The position numbers and the translations under genes are program-made. The notes under the pieces were generated by a model. The model was not told the DNA's origin, ran no database searches, and saw nothing but the letters and a program-made list of their open reading frames with translations. Of a stretch of 64,000 nucleotides of DNA, positions 52,463 through 61,869 are shown in pieces; the first letter of the stretch is position 1, and each line of letters starts with the position of its first letter. The DNA is from Myxococcota bacterium (lineage in GTDB: Bacteria > Myxococcota_A > Polyangia > Polyangiales > Houyiibacteriaceae), in NCBI GenBank assembly GCA_020629955.1, contig JAHDCI010000003.1, forward strand, positions 1-64,000. The letters run 5' to 3'.

Positions 52463-53539
52463 TTAGGGGAGGTAAGGGCGGACGCTCTCGTCATTGACGA
52501 ACTTCTCGAGGGCGCGCTGCACCGTCGGGCTTCCGAGCATGGAGACAAAGAGGTCTTTTTCGCGTGCGAGTTCCTCCACCGGGAGGGGCTTCGTGAATGC
52601 CTTTGCGCGCGCTGTTGTTTCCGGATCGAAACGGGAGGCTTGTTCGGCAACGCTACGAGCCGCGTCGAGCGCTCGTCCGCGGGCGACCAGCTGAGAGACC
52701 AGGCCGACCTCATGAGCCCTTGAGGCGCGCATGCTGCGGCCGGTCAAAAGAAGGTCGCGGACCAGTGCGTTTCCGAGGTCGCGCTTCAGACGCGGGATGC
52801 CGCCAAAGCCCGGAACAATGCCGAGACGAAGCTCAGGGAAAGCGAAGCGGGCGGACTTGTCGGCGATAATGACATCGCTCGTCAGCGCGAGCTCGAAACC
52901 GCCGCCAAAGACAAAACCGTGCACCGCAGAGATCGTGGTGATCGGGGCGGTATCGAACGTGTCGAAGACCGCGTGAATGCGGTCGATGAAGCCGCGTACT
53001 TCGACGGCCGTCTCGACCTTGCCGCGAAGGCCGCCGGTCTCGGTCGCTTTTTCGACGAGGCCCGCGTGAAGTTCGCGAAGGTCAGCGCCCGCACAGAAAC
53101 CGCGCTCGACGGAGGAGTAAAAGATCATCGCGCGTGCGCCGCCTGCGCCCCGCCGGATCAGTGTCGCAAGCAGCTCGAGTTCGCTGAGCGCCGTGGTACC
53201 GATTTCATTGCAGGGCTCACGGCAGAGCTCGACTTCAAGGTGCGCGTTGCCGGTTTTGTTGGTGACCAGCCCCCAGCGCATCGCCTCGCCTTCGAAGTTC
53301 AGCGGAGGAAGCTCGCGGCTTACGATCGGTTTCGGGCCAGGCCGAACATCGACACCGAAGAGGTGCGTTGGAAGGGCGCTCTGCGCTCGGCGAATCAGTT
53401 CTTCGCCAAGCAGACGCGCAGGCCAGAGCCCGAGGCGAGTCCGAAGCGGCACCACATTTTCTGCGGCGAAACGTGGCGGAACGTTGGCGTTCGACGTCTT
53501 TGCTCCGCTTGAGGCGGTCGTGGGTTCGGCGCTCATCAT
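52463..53539 (-). CDS. Enoyl-CoA hydratase/isomerase-family protein
   Basis: RGFCAGADLREL; AVHGFVFGGGFELALTSDVIIAD; PELRLGIVPGFGGIPRLKR. Confidence 0.92.
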   Translation of the reverse strand: MMSAEPTTASSGAKTSNANVPPRFAAENVVPLRTRLGLWPARLLGEELIRRAQSALPTHLFGVDVRPGPKPIVSRELPPLNFEGEAMRWGLVTNKTGNAHLEVELCREPCNEIGTTALSELELLATLIRRGAGGARAMIFYSSVERGFCAGADLRELHAGLVEKATETGGLRGKVETAVEVRGFIDRIHAVFDTFDTAPITTISAVHGFVFGGGFELALTSDVIIADKSARFAFPELRLGIVPGFGGIPRLKRDLGNALVRDLLLTGRSMRASRAHEVGLVSQLVARGRALDAARSVAEQASRFDPETTARAKAFTKPLPVEELAREKDLFVSMLGSPTVQRALEKFVNDESVRPYLP

Positions 53540-55263
53540 CAGACCTGCGCTCTCACGGGCTGGCTCGGACTTGCCGGCGTTTGTTCTGCCGCGGCGCGCT
53601 CTTCCACGCGGCCCACGAGTGCTTTCACGGCAGGAGGCAAGGGCGGGAGGTGCTGCCACGGGTCTCCGTGTGCGCCGAGCTCGGGTGCGAAGGGAAACTC
53701 TGGATGATGCTCGCGCACATGCTCCACCAGCGTCATGCCCATCTCGCCCATACGGATGAGGTTCTGGTAGACGCACGCGTCGATACCTTCGCGGATACGT
53801 TCCCCATCGCGCACCAAAATCTGCAGCACGTTAAAGAGGCTATCCTCGAGGTTCGGATCATCGACTTCGAGGGCGAGCTCAGGCGTCTTCCGATCGGCCA
53901 TCAGGTTGCGGATACGTTCGTCCATCGTGACGCCCGACGAGATCACCCCGCCGGACATCGTCATGACGCACGCGTGGTACCGGCTCGAGACCATATAGGT
54001 GGCCTGGCGCATCGCGCTGACCATCGCGTACATATCGAACTCGTCTGAGACGATGATCGGGATCGCGGGGACTTCGAGCCCTTGGGCTTCAATGGCGGCG
54101 CGCAGTTTCGGCTCCAGGGCCTCGCACGCCAATCGGTCGAGCTGCTCGCTGCCGTAGAGGACGGGCGTCACGGCCGTCTCTTTCATGAGGCGCGCGGTCG
54201 CTTGGGCGAAGGCTTCGAGGTAGGCGTCCTGCTTGTCGTCGATCTCCGCGCTCTCGGCGTGAAAGTAAACCGAGCCGTAGTGGCTCTCGCTGTAGAGATC
54301 CGAGAACGAGTGCACCGCGGCACGCGGCACGTTCGGCTTTACGGGCCACCAGAAGGGGTTGATCGGGCAGAGCGCCAAAATCGGAGTCTCGCCGTCCCAG
54401 CCGCGTTCGATCAGGATATTTCGTCCGACCTCGGGGCCTTCTGGATCGAAGGTCCAAGCGGTATCCGTGCCCGAACTCGATGCCACCCCGAGATCGTCGA
54501 GGATGCCCTTGCTCGCTTCGTTGCGCGCGATGATCAACGCATCTTGGCAGTATCGGCGAACGAGGTCGCGGAGCGGCTCGTCCATCTTGCCGGCTTCTCC
54601 GCCGTAACCGACGGCGATCTTTCCTTCTGCGCTCGCAAGACCGAGCGAGCCCACCATCATCGTCGAGAGCGCGTTCGCGAACTTGCTCTTGAACATCGAA
54701 CCTTCGCAGGCGACGACGGCGTGTTGCTCGTGAACTGTTTCAAAGAGCGTCTTCGGAAAGACCTTCGGAAGATGAAGCTGGCGGACGGTGCGGAAGTAGC
54801 CCCGAGTGAGCTCTTCGTCGATTGTAAAAATCGAGAGCTCAAGGTCCTCGTCTCCGAAGAGATGACGGAACTGCCGAATCATCTCTTCGACGCGAACATC
54901 AGCGCCCGTATTTCGCGTACCGCTGTAGCCTGCGAGAAGAACTTTAAGCGGCTTACCAGGGCTCCACTGATCGCCGGAGTCGAGCGCATAGCGAGAAGCG
55001 GCGAGTTCGATAAAGCCGCTCATCGCGACCATGAGCGCGCGGTCCGCGTCGACGTAGCCTTCAATCTTTTCCTTCGAAGCTTTGAAGAGGTCGGAGAAGA
55101 AGGTTCTCACGTTGTCGGCATCACGCTGCTCCACATGATCTTTGAGCTCGGTGACGACGTTCTTCATCTCCGCCCACGACTTCGGAAGCACGACCTGCCC
55201 CTGCTCGCTGACCTGCGCCGCGCTCGGAGTGGGCTCCTTCTTTTTGGGACGCCAGATCTTCAC
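53539..55263 (-). CDS. Polysaccharide pyruvyl transferase-family protein
   Basis: LLAGYSGTRNTGADVRVEEMIRQF; SSRYHACVMTMSGG. Confidence 0.85.
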   Translation of the reverse strand: MKIWRPKKKEPTPSAAQVSEQGQVVLPKSWAEMKNVVTELKDHVEQRDADNVRTFFSDLFKASKEKIEGYVDADRALMVAMSGFIELAASRYALDSGDQWSPGKPLKVLLAGYSGTRNTGADVRVEEMIRQFRHLFGDEDLELSIFTIDEELTRGYFRTVRQLHLPKVFPKTLFETVHEQHAVVACEGSMFKSKFANALSTMMVGSLGLASAEGKIAVGYGGEAGKMDEPLRDLVRRYCQDALIIARNEASKGILDDLGVASSSGTDTAWTFDPEGPEVGRNILIERGWDGETPILALCPINPFWWPVKPNVPRAAVHSFSDLYSESHYGSVYFHAESAEIDDKQDAYLEAFAQATARLMKETAVTPVLYGSEQLDRLACEALEPKLRAAIEAQGLEVPAIPIIVSDEFDMYAMVSAMRQATYMVSSRYHACVMTMSGGVISSGVTMDERIRNLMADRKTPELALEVDDPNLEDSLFNVLQILVRDGERIREGIDACVYQNLIRMGEMGMTLVEHVREHHPEFPFAPELGAHGDPWQHLPPLPPAVKALVGRVEERAAAEQTPASPSQPVRAQV

Positions 55264-56411
55264 GCGCGCGCCTCCGGGCTCGCCTTCGTCGGCGCAGGGG
55301 GAAGCGGCGCGTAGGGGTAGCGGTAGCCGCTGTTCTTGCACCATGCCGTATAGGCCGGGCCGTACTCGAGGAACGAGGTTGGCGCGACGCCGATTTCGTT
55401 CACTGCGCGATCGTTCTTAAAGACCGTGTCGAAGCAGATGTACGGAAGGAAGACTTTGAAGAGCGAGCCGATATAGGTCACGGCGTTTCGCTGCGGCATC
55501 GACGCGATCGCATTAAACATCATCTCGGTCGCACCGTAGAGACGCGGCGTAAACTTCGGCGGCCGGCGGCCATGTTCGCGCATCTGCGCAGCGATCTGCT
55601 CCGCACGCGGAGACTTTTCACCCGTCGCCAGGTGGTAGATCTCGTGGTCGGTTTTGTCCTTCTTGTGAAGCTCGAAGATCGCCTTCCCGACCCAGTCGGC
55701 GTTGACGATATCGACGCGCGCCTCCGGGCGGATGGGGAAGAGCGGGAGCTCGAAGATGGTGTTAAACGCCTGCACCATTTCGAACTGCGTGGTCTCCGGG
55801 AAACGCGAATCACCGAGCACGGTCGAGGGCCGGAAGATCGTCTTCGGGACGTTCGGAAGCAGCTCGAAGACCATATGCTCGCACATCTTCTTCGTGCGGG
55901 CGTAGGGGTCATAATCGCTGCGCGTCCATTCGATGGAGGCATCCTCGTCGAGCGTCTCCGACTGGCGCTTGCCAGCCACGGCCGTCGTCGAGACAAAGGA
56001 GAACCGGCGGAGGCCGTTTTTGGCTTCGGTTGCCTGCGCAAGCTTCAACATCGCGAGCGTGCCGCGGAGGTTGTGATTGAGGCAGGATTTTTCGCTCTTT
56101 CGGTTCAGCGACGCGGCGATATGGAGGATTGAATCCGTATTGTCGACGACGCTCTTATACGCATCGTCGCTCATGCCGAGCTTCGGCGCGGAGAGGTCGC
56201 CGGTGACCACGTTCACCCGGTCGATATGACGGTAGAAGACTTCCGGCGTCTGGTGGATCTGTAGTGCCTTCCAGAGCTTCTCGCGGCCCTCCTGATCGTT
56301 CTTCGCGCGGGTCAGAACGGAGACCTTCGCGTTGGTCGTACGCAGGTAATGGTCGAGAACGTAGGAGCCGAGAAATCCAGTCGCGCCGGTGATGAAGATA
56401 TTTTCGCTCAT
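55260..56411 (-). CDS. SDR thioester/fatty acyl reductase-like (NAD_binding_4)
   Basis: IFITGATGFLGSYVLDHYLR; FVSTTAVAG; YARTKKMCEHMV. Confidence 0.9.
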   Translation of the reverse strand: MSENIFITGATGFLGSYVLDHYLRTTNAKVSVLTRAKNDQEGREKLWKALQIHQTPEVFYRHIDRVNVVTGDLSAPKLGMSDDAYKSVVDNTDSILHIAASLNRKSEKSCLNHNLRGTLAMLKLAQATEAKNGLRRFSFVSTTAVAGKRQSETLDEDASIEWTRSDYDPYARTKKMCEHMVFELLPNVPKTIFRPSTVLGDSRFPETTQFEMVQAFNTIFELPLFPIRPEARVDIVNADWVGKAIFELHKKDKTDHEIYHLATGEKSPRAEQIAAQMREHGRRPPKFTPRLYGATEMMFNAIASMPQRNAVTYIGSLFKVFLPYICFDTVFKNDRAVNEIGVAPTSFLEYGPAYTAWCKNSGYRYPYAPLPPAPTKASPEARA

Positions 56412-58054
56412 GATGCACGCACCATTGTCTCGTTCGCGGGTGTTGGTTGTCCTGCGATCACGAATTCACCCGTGCGACGGGCTTTCTCTTCGCCGAGACG
56501 CGGAAGAGGTGGATCGTCCGGCACCTTTTCGTTGCGCATGAGCGGAAGGCTCCACTTCTCGAGCCCGGGCACCTGGGTATTCATCCAGTAGTCCCGCCAG
56601 CAGATATCGTGGATATCGAATCCGAAGCGTTCGCGATCTTCCTCGGCGAGCATCTGCGTATCGATGACGAGATTGTCGGTGAGGAAGGTGTAGTTGTAGT
56701 CGTGAATGAACGGCCGGTACTGACGAAGCATGCCGTCGACGCGGTCGAGAATTCGGTCCGTGGAACGTGCTTCTTTCGAGACTTCGTCGAGCGCTTTTTG
56801 AATGCGCTTACCGTCGATCTTCTCGAAGAGCGAAGGCGAGAGATAGCGCTCGAGCTTGTGGCTACGCAGGAATGAGCGCGTCGCCTTGGCGGCCTTCTGC
56901 ATGCGGCGGAAGCCGAGCACTTCGGTCTTCGTTGGGTCCGCGCAGTGTGAATCAAGGTAGGCGGTGAAGTTCTTTTCGACAGAGTTCCCGGTTCGCTTGT
57001 GCATGCGGCGGATCGCGATGCCGCAGAGATCCACGGCGCGCTCAAACGTGAACGGGTTCTGATGGCCCGAAGCGCACTGATAAACGTGCTGTGCCGTATC
57101 TTCGAGCGCGCGGCCCGTGACCATCACCATGGTGCGCGCGACGGTGTCGACGGGCACGATATCGAAGTTATTCGTGGCCTTCGCGGGGAAGCGCTGGAAG
57201 CTCGTCGAGAGGAGCCAGACGATCGGCCCTGAGGTATTGATGCCTTCGTTCCAGCCTTGGAAAGGATAGTTCCGGGCGCATTCCACAATCGCGGGGCGAT
57301 ACGTCGTCGTGACGACGTCCGTGCGCAGGTCGATCAGATGCTCGGAGAGCCCCTTCGAGTACGTGTAGATATTCGGCCAGCCGAGCGCTTGGGCGCGCGC
57401 CATGACCAAATCGATGCGCTCCTTCTTCGTTTCGAGCTTCGCGATTTCCGCTTCGCAGATCCGAAGTTCTTCGCTCGGATCGAAGCGGGTGCCGTTCGGG
57501 GAAATCCCCGGCGTGACGACCTCCGCGATTTCGCCGTTGCGCATGCCGCCCACGAATGTTGTCGAGACGTGCACGTAGCGGTGCTTCGGGGAAAGCGCCG
57601 CAAGGTCGGCGACATGTGCTGCGCCGTGAATATTCGCGTCGATCGACCACTGTGGATCGGGCTCGAAGTCTGTGAGACCGGCGAAGTGAACCACGGCGTC
57701 AACATTCGCCATGAGCTCCTTGGCTTCGCTCTCCGAGAAACCGCAGAGCGGCTCGGTAAGCGCCGCCTTCTTGACGGTGACTTTGTCGGCGATCAGCGCG
57801 CGCAGCTCCTGCCCAAGCTTATCCCGGAGCGGGCGGAACGCCGGCGAGGCTTCGAAGATCCGCGTGAAACGTTCGTCTGCGCTCTCGCCCTTCTTGCCGC
57901 GAATAAGCAACGTGATGTGTCCAACCTCCGGGAGGAAGTCGAGGACCATCGCGAGCCAGACCTTTCCGAGGAAACCGGTCGTGCCGGTGACGACAAGGTG
58001 CTTGCCAGCGTAGGTTTCGCGAAGTGGCTTCATGGGAGTGGCGGGGTGATTCAT
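56408..58054 (-). CDS. Fatty acyl-CoA reductase-like SDR
   Basis: LVVTGTTGFLGKVWLAMVL; YVHVSTTFVGG; YTYSKGLSEHLI; C-terminal sterile-like region. Start could be as far upstream as 58120. Confidence 0.92.
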   Translation of the reverse strand: MNHPATPMKPLRETYAGKHLVVTGTTGFLGKVWLAMVLDFLPEVGHITLLIRGKKGESADERFTRIFEASPAFRPLRDKLGQELRALIADKVTVKKAALTEPLCGFSESEAKELMANVDAVVHFAGLTDFEPDPQWSIDANIHGAAHVADLAALSPKHRYVHVSTTFVGGMRNGEIAEVVTPGISPNGTRFDPSEELRICEAEIAKLETKKERIDLVMARAQALGWPNIYTYSKGLSEHLIDLRTDVVTTTYRPAIVECARNYPFQGWNEGINTSGPIVWLLSTSFQRFPAKATNNFDIVPVDTVARTMVMVTGRALEDTAQHVYQCASGHQNPFTFERAVDLCGIAIRRMHKRTGNSVEKNFTAYLDSHCADPTKTEVLGFRRMQKAAKATRSFLRSHKLERYLSPSLFEKIDGKRIQKALDEVSKEARSTDRILDRVDGMLRQYRPFIHDYNYTFLTDNLVIDTQMLAEEDRERFGFDIHDICWRDYWMNTQVPGLEKWSLPLMRNEKVPDDPPLPRLGEEKARRTGEFVIAGQPTPANETMVRAS

Positions 58055-58109
58055 GGAAAGCTCAGGGGTGGAGGAGGAGGTGTTCACGTCGGTGCGCTGC
58101 ATGGACGTC

Positions 58110-58769
58110 TTACTTTTCAACGACGGGCCAGGAGTGGTCCTTCGCGAGTCGGCGAAGCTGGCGATCGGGGTTGACCGCGCACGGCTGACCCAGTGCGCTC
58201 ATGAGCAAGCTATCCGCCGCGCTCGCGCCGTACGCCCAGGACTGCGAAAGATCGATCGCGTGCTCGCTCGCGAACTCACGTGCCCACTGTCCAGCAACGT
58301 TGCCGCCGATAACGGGCTCTTCGAGTTTGCCCGTTGCTTTGTTCTTGCGAAGCTCGAGACGGTTGCAGATGAGGTCGTCCGCGCCGAGATGCTTCGCGAG
58401 AGGAGCCACGACGACGTCGACGCTGTCGCTGATGAGGATGATGCGACGGCCCTGCTTGCGGGCCTCCTTGAGGAGGCGCTCGCCAACCTCGAGGACTTCA
58501 TCCTTCATATACGTCTCGAAATACTCTTCGCCGAGCAGCACCAAGCGGTCCTCGGACATTCCGCGGACGCCCATCCAGGTCATCTTTGTGGCGGTCGTGC
58601 CAAACTGCATTTCCCCAGCGATTCGGAAGGGGGTTGCGAGCGCAATATTGCCGAGGCGGGCGACGCGCTCTCCGAGACCTTGGGCGTGGGTGGCGATCCA
58701 AGCGGCGGCGCTCAGAGCGCTACGCTCGGTCAGGGTGCCTTCGACGCGGAAAAATGCTGCTGTGCTCAT
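58110..58769 (-). CDS. HAD-IB-like protein with degenerate catalytic motifs
   Basis: AAFFRVEGTLTERS (motif I), LISDS (motif II), YGASAADSLLMSALGQPCAVNPDRQLRRLA (motif IV). Confidence 0.88.
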   Translation of the reverse strand: MSTAAFFRVEGTLTERSALSAAAWIATHAQGLGERVARLGNIALATPFRIAGEMQFGTTATKMTWMGVRGMSEDRLVLLGEEYFETYMKDEVLEVGERLLKEARKQGRRIILISDSVDVVVAPLAKHLGADDLICNRLELRKNKATGKLEEPVIGGNVAGQWAREFASEHAIDLSQSWAYGASAADSLLMSALGQPCAVNPDRQLRRLAKDHSWPVVEK

Positions 58770-58802
58770 AATCGGGACGGTCCTCTGTGAGTCCTAAAAA
58801 CT

Positions 58803-58870
58803 AGACTGACGTGTCAGTCAAGATTGGGAAGGCCGTGTCCTTAGCAAAACTAGACTGGCGTGTCAGTCTA
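58803..58870. promoter_or_regulatory. Two TetR-type operator palindromes
   Basis: GACTGAC-GT-GTCAGTC (58804-58819) and TAGACTGGC-GT-GTCAGTCTA (58851-58870) upstream of the HAD gene. Confidence 0.75.
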
Positions 58871-59072
58871 AAGTTTGTGACTAAAGTCACATCTCCGTTC
58901 TGGCCGGTTTTCGCTAAGTTCGCGGCGTGCAAACGAAAATTGGAGTTGCGTGTCCGCGAAGCGCCGCCCCGCAGGTGTCAGCACATTGCGCTGAGACCGA
59001 AAAATCCCGATGGATCTGAGATCGAGCGACGAAGACCGTTGCGTCTCTCGGTCGCCTCGTTACCCTGCCTCG

Positions 59073-61595
59073 ATGCGAAAGCTACTCTTCACGCGGGGGG
59101 CCCCTGGGGCTGGCAAGAGCACGGCGATTCGTGCGCTCGGGCTCGAGAACTTTCTGCTGAGCGCCGACGTTCTGAGGACGGTCTTCGCGGGGCCAACGAT
59201 CTCCGAGCTTGGAACGATGGGCGTGCCCCAAGATCACGACGCGCGCGTCTGGCCTTTTTTCTTTGCTCGCCTTCGCGAGCGAATGGAGCGCGGGGAGACA
59301 CTGGTCCTCGACGCGACCCATACGCAGCTTCGCCATATCACGCCCTATCTTCCCCTCGCCTCACGACATCAATACGAGGTTGCCTGCATCGATGCATCGG
59401 ATGTTCCCCTTGAGACGTGTCTTTCTCAAAATCTCGCTCGCGACCCGGTCGAGCAGGTTCCGCCGCAAGTGGTTGAGCGGATGTGGAATGAGTGTCGCGC
59501 GGTCGAGCTTCCCGGGGAGATCACGCGTATTCCTCATGAGGACCACGATGCGATCCGGGCCTTTCTCGACGTGCCCGTCGCGGACCTCAGTACTTACGCG
59601 GAGGTCCTTACGATCGGCGATCTTCAAGGATGCGCTTGGCCGCTCCTCAACCCAAGCGGGCTGATTCCCGGGGGCGTGCTCCGCGATGACACCTTCTACG
59701 TTTTCGTGGGGGACCTCTGCGATCGCGGTCCCGAGAACGCAGAAGTGCTCGAGTTTGCGCTCTCCGTTCATCAACGCGAGAACGTCGTTTTCCTCTGGGG
59801 CAATCACGAGGATCACTTGGTTCGATTTGCCAACGGAGAAGAGCCCGTCTCGACAGAGTTCGAAGAACGAACCCTGCCTCAGCTGCATGCGGCAGCGATT
59901 ACTCCAGAGATGATCCGCCCGCTCTGCTCGAGTTTTCGAGAGGTTTTTCCGTACTCTCGTGGCGAGCAGAAGGTTCTTGTTTCTCATGCCGGCATGCCGA
60001 TCGTCCCGGCGCAGATGTGGAAGATCAGCGGTCATCAATGGGCGCGCGGCGCGGGGCGGTACAGTGCGCCGGTGGACGAACATTTCTCGGCTCAAGCGGA
60101 TGCGGGCTGGGTGCAGATCCACGGACATCGCAACGTAAAGCTCCTCCCCTCGGAGGCATCGCCGCGCTCGTATAACCTCGAAGGCAAGGTTGAGTTTGGA
60201 GGCCACCTGCGCGCGGTCCGGCATCGCGATGGATTCGAAACCGTCGACATCGTGAATACGCGGTATCGCCCGATTCGCGTCTTTGCCGCCGCAGGAAAAC
60301 TCCGTCGAGAAAAGAGCTATCCCGATTGGGTCGACGGCGAACTCGACGTTTCCCCGAGCGCGCAGGAAGAGCTTGTTCCGAAACTTCTATCGAGTGAATC
60401 GGTCTACGAACGTCAGTCGAGTTCGCGCCCGAATATCAGCGCGTTTAATTTCACGCGCGATGTCTTCTTTCAGTCTGCGTGGGATGAGATTTCCACGCAG
60501 GCGAGGGGGCTCTTCATCGATATGGAGACCAAGCGAATCGCCGCGCGCTCCTACGATAAGTTCTTTAATCTCGGCGAGCGTCCTGAGACCGCGCTCTCCG
60601 TCTTGGCGGAGACGATTGAGTATCCAGCGGAGGTTTACCTGAAGGAGAACGGTTATCTCGGGATCGTTGGCTATGACGAGAAACGGCGGGATCTTTTGGT
60701 GGCGAGTAAGTCGAGCATCGAAAGCGACTTCGCCGGCTGGCTGCGTGAGCGGATCGAGGAACGTTTGAGCGAGGGGCAGCGTGAAGCGCTCATTCGCTAC
60801 TTGCGTGACGCGCATGCGAGCCTGGTGTTTGAAGTCATCGAACCAGAGCGAGACCCGCATATCATCGAATACGAGGCGCCTCGCCTCATCCTGCTCGACA
60901 TCATTCGGCGCGAATATACGTTCGAGCGAGCTTCCTTTAAGCGGCTTCAGAACTTTGGAGAACGTTTTGGATTTGAGGTGAAAGAAAAGGCGGCGACGCT
61001 AAAGAACGCGGACGCGCTTCGCGGGTTCATCGAAGCGACAAAGCGCGAGGACTATCAATACCGAGGGCGCTTTATCGAAGGCTTTGTCATCGAAGATCAG
61101 ACCGGACCGAAGGTAAAGCTAAAGCTTCACTACTACGCTTACTGGAAGCGGCTCCGCTCTCTCCAGGAGCGGGTCCGAAACATTCGCGGCACGAAGAAAT
61201 CGCTCGGGCGAGATATCTCCGAACCGAGCATTGCAGCGTTCCATGCGTGGCTGGTGGAGCAAGATGACGAGACGCTTCGCTTGCCGATCACCGAGGTTCG
61301 GAAGCGCTACCTCGCGGGGCATTCGTCCCCGATCGGAGAACAGCGCGCGCGACAGGCGGAGGACCGGAAGCGTGATGGGTTTCGCCAAGCGCTGGATGGA
61401 CTTCAGCGTTCCATCGAGGCGGGTGAAACGATCCGCTCCGCGACGGCGAATCAGCTCCTTGAACGTGCGCTCGAAACCGACGCGCTCATGGCACTTTTGC
61501 GCGAGCATTCCCTCCGGAACGCGATCGTGATGGCGGCCGAAGATGGGGAAAACCGGCGCCATGCGGCACAAGCGCTGGGCGTCGATATCGACTGA
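59073..61595 (+). CDS. RNA repair enzyme: polynucleotide kinase - metallophosphatase - Trl1/Rnl1-type RNA ligase
   Basis: Kinase P-loop GAPGAGKST; phosphatase GDLQG/GDLCDRGP/GNHED; ligase ARGLFIDMETKRIAARSYDKFFNLGE and nucleotidyl motif KENGYLGIV. Confidence 0.88.
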   Translation: MRKLLFTRGAPGAGKSTAIRALGLENFLLSADVLRTVFAGPTISELGTMGVPQDHDARVWPFFFARLRERMERGETLVLDATHTQLRHITPYLPLASRHQYEVACIDASDVPLETCLSQNLARDPVEQVPPQVVERMWNECRAVELPGEITRIPHEDHDAIRAFLDVPVADLSTYAEVLTIGDLQGCAWPLLNPSGLIPGGVLRDDTFYVFVGDLCDRGPENAEVLEFALSVHQRENVVFLWGNHEDHLVRFANGEEPVSTEFEERTLPQLHAAAITPEMIRPLCSSFREVFPYSRGEQKVLVSHAGMPIVPAQMWKISGHQWARGAGRYSAPVDEHFSAQADAGWVQIHGHRNVKLLPSEASPRSYNLEGKVEFGGHLRAVRHRDGFETVDIVNTRYRPIRVFAAAGKLRREKSYPDWVDGELDVSPSAQEELVPKLLSSESVYERQSSSRPNISAFNFTRDVFFQSAWDEISTQARGLFIDMETKRIAARSYDKFFNLGERPETALSVLAETIEYPAEVYLKENGYLGIVGYDEKRRDLLVASKSSIESDFAGWLRERIEERLSEGQREALIRYLRDAHASLVFEVIEPERDPHIIEYEAPRLILLDIIRREYTFERASFKRLQNFGERFGFEVKEKAATLKNADALRGFIEATKREDYQYRGRFIEGFVIEDQTGPKVKLKLHYYAYWKRLRSLQERVRNIRGTKKSLGRDISEPSIAAFHAWLVEQDDETLRLPITEVRKRYLAGHSSPIGEQRARQAEDRKRDGFRQALDGLQRSIEAGETIRSATANQLLERALETDALMALLREHSLRNAIVMAAEDGENRRHAAQALGVDID

Positions 61596-61620
61596 GATAT
61601 CGGACGAAGAGTCGAGCCGA

Positions 61621-61869
61621 TTATTCGCTGGGCTGGGAGAACTCTTGGACAAGCGCCTTTTGAACGCCCTTTGGAAGGTCTTCGAACCCGCTCGGCTGCC
61701 CGTCCGTCTCGTAATCGAGACGGGGCTGGACTTGCCGTGAGACCTGTCCCTCGTCGTGGTTCCATTCCACCCAAACGAGCGTCTGCTTCCGGCGATCGAA
61801 CTCAACGCTTCGATAGCCGCGCTCATCTGGCGTTTTCCAGCGCCAAGCTTTCGGAAATTGCACCTTCAT
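61621..61869 (-). CDS. Hypothetical small protein
   Basis: ORF overlapping the antiporter gene stop by 4 nt, same strand. Confidence 0.6.
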   Translation of the reverse strand: MKVQFPKAWRWKTPDERGYRSVEFDRRKQTLVWVEWNHDEGQVSRQVQPRLDYETDGQPSGFEDLPKGVQKALVQEFSQPSE

